Below, in pieces: positions 61,327 through 64,000 of a DNA stretch of 64,000 bases. The notes under the pieces are model-generated. The model saw nothing but the letters and a program-made list of their open reading frames with translations, ran no database searches and was not told the DNA's origin. The first letter of the stretch is position 1; each line of letters begins with the position of its first letter. Both the position numbers and the translations under genes were made by a program. Source of the DNA: Intestinibaculum porci (lineage in GTDB: Bacteria > Bacillota_I > Bacilli_A > Erysipelotrichales > Coprobacillaceae); assembly GCF_003925875.1 (NCBI RefSeq), contig NZ_AP019309.1, positions 434,001 to 498,000 on the forward strand, written 5' to 3'.

Positions 61327-62748
61327 TTACTCTTCTGGGTCATTTCCAGTAAAGGTAAAATCATGTACTACACCATTCTCATCAGAATATTTGTAAATAC
61401 ATCTTCTTGTCTTTTCTGGAATGTCAGTAGTAATACTTTGGAAGAACGTGGCTCGGGTATCTTCCGGAAGCTTCATGAGATCCTCATAAAGCAGTACGAA
61501 ATCACTATCATGCTTAAGAATAGCGTAAATATAACGTGCCATCTTATTGGCAACAGCTACTGTTGCAAGCTTATGGCGCTTCTTATTGCCATTTTTAACC
61601 CTTGCAAAAAGGTTGGCAAGGTATGGATTATGCCGTCTGGCATACTCTGATGCCAGGTATATAGCGTGTCTGAGGATAGGCGATCCCATTTTGGAAATCT
61701 TCCCATGGGTATCAACTGATGAACCTGATTTCTTATTTCTTGGCGTTAATCCACAGTATGATGCAAAGTTTTCCGCTTTCTTGGAAAGAGCTATGTCATA
61801 TACCTCACCAAGAATCATAGCTGCGGATTCTTCACCAACACCGATTAATGTCTGAAGACGCTTAAATGCAGGCTGTTCTGAAGCAAGATTAACCATCATT
61901 TTCTTGTAGTTTCTCCTTGTCTGAAGCAGATTTCTGATACTGCTGACCATTTCAACGGTGATCAGTTCAGCTTCCTGAGGAACATTAAGAGTAACAATGG
62001 TATTTTCACAAAGATCGAACAAATCGTCTATTTTAGCTTCCTTACAGCGATGCTTAGAGGCCTCGTAAGCCACATTAAAGACTTCATTTTTAGAAGATTT
62101 AATGATATGATGTGCAGTAGGATATGCCTCTAAGATTGCAAGCGCAGTCGCAGAACGTATTGAGAAAACAGCGGTAAGCTCCGGGAAGAACTTTTCACAC
62201 TGTGCACTCAGTCGATTGTATTCAGCATTTAGCTGTTTATTCAGCTGCTGATAGCGATGCGTCAGAATTTTTAGATTCGCATGTCCTTTTTTGTTGTTTT
62301 CTTCGTTGTAATTAGGAGCTTTTTCAACATAACGTGCATCATCATCAGTTGCGCACATCTGTGCAATAGTCTTAGCGTCAAGTGGATCGGATTTGGCATA
62401 TCCGTGTGCATCGCGCCACCTGTCAACGAATTTAGTATCCAGAAACTTAACTGCTTCACTTTCCTGGAGATGATCGCGTATATACATATAGACATTGTCA
62501 GAGTACACGCCTGTTACTTCCATTGTGAAAAGAACGCTCAGGCAGTCTTCATCTTTGTAATGTCTAACGGTATCGAGGAACTCATCGACACCTGGCTTGG
62601 TGAATTTAAACTTTATCGCCTTTCGAACAAATTTGGATTTAACATTTCTATCTCTGTTACGTTTATAAATGGCAGCATCTGCTTTGCCTTTAGAAACGTC
62701 TAAACCGATAAATAAATCATATTGTTTTGAAAAGATATTGTTTTTCAC
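61327..62748 (-). CDS. IS110-family transposase (DEDD, bridge-RNA type)
   Basis: This 473-residue protein has a RuvC-like DEDD domain: GLDVSKGKAD near 16, TMEVTG near 75 and KSDPLDAKTIAQ near 118. A coiled-coil middle follows, then a C-terminal Tnp20 domain (LQTLIGVGEESAAMILGE and YCGLTPRNKKSGSSVDTHG...GSPILRHAIY) that carries the catalytic serine. GTG start (62748) follows GAGGTACTTATC. The frame is intact. It moves as a circle and selects targets through an RNA guide in characterised relatives. Confidence 0.92.
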   Translation of the reverse strand: MKNNIFSKQYDLFIGLDVSKGKADAAIYKRNRDRNVKSKFVRKAIKFKFTKPGVDEFLDTVRHYKDEDCLSVLFTMEVTGVYSDNVYMYIRDHLQESEAVKFLDTKFVDRWRDAHGYAKSDPLDAKTIAQMCATDDDARYVEKAPNYNEENNKKGHANLKILTHRYQQLNKQLNAEYNRLSAQCEKFFPELTAVFSIRSATALAILEAYPTAHHIIKSSKNEVFNVAYEASKHRCKEAKIDDLFDLCENTIVTLNVPQEAELITVEMVSSIRNLLQTRRNYKKMMVNLASEQPAFKRLQTLIGVGEESAAMILGEVYDIALSKKAENFASYCGLTPRNKKSGSSVDTHGKISKMGSPILRHAIYLASEYARRHNPYLANLFARVKNGNKKRHKLATVAVANKMARYIYAILKHDSDFVLLYEDLMKLPEDTRATFFQSITTDIPEKTRRCIYKYSDENGVVHDFTFTGNDPEE

Positions 62749-62794
62749 GATAAGTACCTCATTTCATAAATTGATAGTAATTTGTTTTGAACTG

Positions 62795-62815
62795 CACCTC
62801 TAAGCCAAGACAAAC
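62795..62815 (-). repeat. 21-bp inverted repeat, copy upstream of the transposase
   Basis: Exact reverse complement of 61185-61205, located 46 bases before the transposase start. Confidence 0.85.
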
Positions 62816-63040
62816 GCAACCTCGAAAATAAGAAGACAATGCAAACAAAGCTTCAACAAACTCATTAGGGTATAAAGAACTGTTTTGGCTGAGGAATAAG
62901 TCTATGTGAAGCGGACATCCCATAGGGGCCGCAAGGAGAAAGAATACAACCTTAGGTTCAAAACAGAATCTATTATCCTGGATTTGAAGTGTATATTCAA
63001 ATCTAAAGAATCATCAATTATTAGCGATGATTCATTAATC
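62816..63040 (-). ncRNA. Candidate IS110 bridge RNA region
   Basis: The noncoding stretch upstream of the transposase, where IS110-group elements encode the bridge RNA, is rich in hairpins. On the minus strand, GAATCATC / GATGATTC (63033-63008) comes first, then GATTTGAA / TTCAAATC (63003-62981), AACC / GGTT (62958-62948) and GCGG / CCGC around CCCCTATGGG (62932-62911). No reading frame explains it. I have not been able to assign target and donor loops. Confidence 0.4.
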
Positions 63041-63063
63041 AAATTACAAACATATTATACGAG

Positions 63064-64000
63064 GAGACATTGAATGCTAAAACGAATGTGAAAAAAGATA
63101 CGACTGCTTTTGATACGAAAAGTTTTAGTACGTATGCATTAGTTGACAATGATAGAGATTGGGTTACATCTGTTAATACATATAAAATGGGGGCAGATGG
63201 TAAATATGAAAACAATCCTTCCACGACATTTACTGATGGTGACAATGTTAAATTTGAACTTTCATACTTTATTCCTGATGATACTTTTAAAGAAGAGGAG
63301 ACACCAAAACAGATCACTTATCAGATGCCAAAAGGTATAAACGTTTCCACTGAACAGAATGGTACTGTAGCGAATAAAAATGATCCAGCTCATCCTTTTG
63401 GTACATATAAGATTTCAACGTCTGGTCTAGTTACCGTTACTTTTAATGATGATAATTTTGATCCTACGGCATATTTTACAGGTTCCATAGAATTTGAAGG
63501 AAAATTAGATAAAAGTTCGAATGAAAACAAGGGTTCAGTAAACTTTCCAGGCGCAAGTACTGGCTCAACCATTACAATTAAAGATAAAGAAGATAAGCCA
63601 TCAGAAAATACCAGTGACATTAATGTAAAAAAAGATGGAGAATTTTCTGATGATAAGAAGTCTATCAACTATACAGTTACTGTTTCAACTACAAAGGGAA
63701 CTGCTGATACCGTTGATATTATAGATGAGGTTGGCTCGTTTCAAAATGTTGATTTAAACTATAGAAAAAATTTGAGGTTGGTAAGAAAAGATTCGAACGG
63801 ATATGAATATGGTGTGAATTATAATGTTTCATATGGGGAAAAAATATATGAAAACAACAAACCATATTTTGAGATAAAAGGTTTACCTAAATTAAGTGCT
63901 GGTGAATCCTATGTTCTCACTTACACAATGGATCTTACTGATCAGAAGAATTCAAATGGTGATGTATATGTTGATAACAATGCATATGCTAATTCTGGAA
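63064..64000 (+). pseudogene. 3' part of the IS110-split adhesin gene (runs off the window)
   Basis: The frame resumes with ETLNAKTNVKKDTTAFDTKSFSTYALV, a common adhesin junction. It stays open to the window edge (312 codons). Isopeptide-type domains are visible (VKFELSYFIPDD, ITYQMPKGINV, AYFTGSIEFEG; then INVKKDGEFSDDKKSINYTVTV). In this frame a stop occurs at 63028-63030, so it has no start of its own. Its sorting signal must lie beyond 64000. Confidence 0.82.

Larger units (their letters stand above)
61076..63063 (-). mobile_element. IS110-family insertion sequence splitting the adhesin gene
   Basis: The boundaries are inferred from the gene: joining codon 203 (GTG ending 61075) to GAG at 63064 gives KDNDV-ETLNAK in frame. 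The precise cut could shift by a few bases. The element is about 2.0 kb, with a minus-strand transposase, 315 noncoding bases upstream of it and 250 downstream. No terminal repeats or target duplication are visible, as normal for IS110. A 21-bp inverted repeat flanks the transposase. Confidence 0.72.

Noticed and set aside
62281-62703. 140-residue plus-strand ORF
   Set aside because: Antisense shadow of the IS110 transposase.

Overview
The window is low-GC, AT-rich bacterial DNA from a Gram-positive (monoderm) Firmicute. Evidence is the lipoprotein signals on solute-binding proteins, LPxTG-type surface proteins with a sortase, strong GGAGG ribosome-binding sites, and intrinsic terminators with T-runs. 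A PTS lactose-type operon, two nrdG-luxS pairs and a sortase pilus suggest a host-associated, probably gut, lineage. Erysipelotrichia (Catenibacterium/Kandleria-like) is my inference from overall flavour, not proven.

Region 1 (1-31.6 kb) is mostly housekeeping and transport. It holds a glycine riboswitch with a Na+:alanine/glycine symporter; a complete branched-chain amino-acid ABC operon (livJHMGF); a YhhX-like oxidoreductase; a GNAT enzyme; methionine ABC genes metNI on the minus strand; and tRNA-Leu(CAG). Next come a cyclic-di-GMP phosphodiesterase with a degenerate GGDEF domain, a secreted coiled-coil protein whose promoter is flanked by 11-bp-phased TTAAG half-sites, and glmM. These are followed by XRE and LytTR regulators, a zur-znuACB zinc operon with two matching dyad operators, a MATE exporter with luxS and an nrdG-like gene, and a LevR-like activator reading into lacF-lacE-lacG, a HAD phosphatase and galM.

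Region 2 (31.8-39.5 kb) is one compact operon: an ornithine-cyclodeaminase-family protein, a PII signalling protein, an APC permease and four redox subunits resembling the HcnABC/opine-oxidase type of amino-acid dehydrogenase. A convergent MerR regulator and a divergent VOC enzyme follow. I read it as uptake and oxidation of an amino acid or amine with its own PII protein.

Region 3 (39.9-49.4 kb) is a mobile-element landing zone. Two related IS1634-like elements (29.8 and 40.0 kb) each carry a terminator just inside the left end. A second nrdG-luxS pair lies at 48-49 kb, and its luxS is split by a ~5.7-kb element bearing three tandem tyrosine recombinases (a recombinase-in-trio, RIT, architecture). 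That element is itself invaded by a group II intron. The missing luxS 3' end is found 5.7 kb away, and a 7-bp direct repeat marks both junctions.

Region 4 (49.5-64.0 kb) is a sortase-assembled pilus and adhesin locus: a beta-helix/FctA-type large surface protein, a backbone pilin, a minor subunit, a signal-peptidase-like protein that has lost both catalytic residues (SipA-like chaperone) and a class C sortase. Downstream are a signal-less LPSTG adhesin (probably 5'-truncated) and a further adhesin gene split by an IS110-family element. The IS110 copy has a 21-bp inverted repeat around the transposase and a structured candidate bridge-RNA region. The interrupted gene runs off the right edge.
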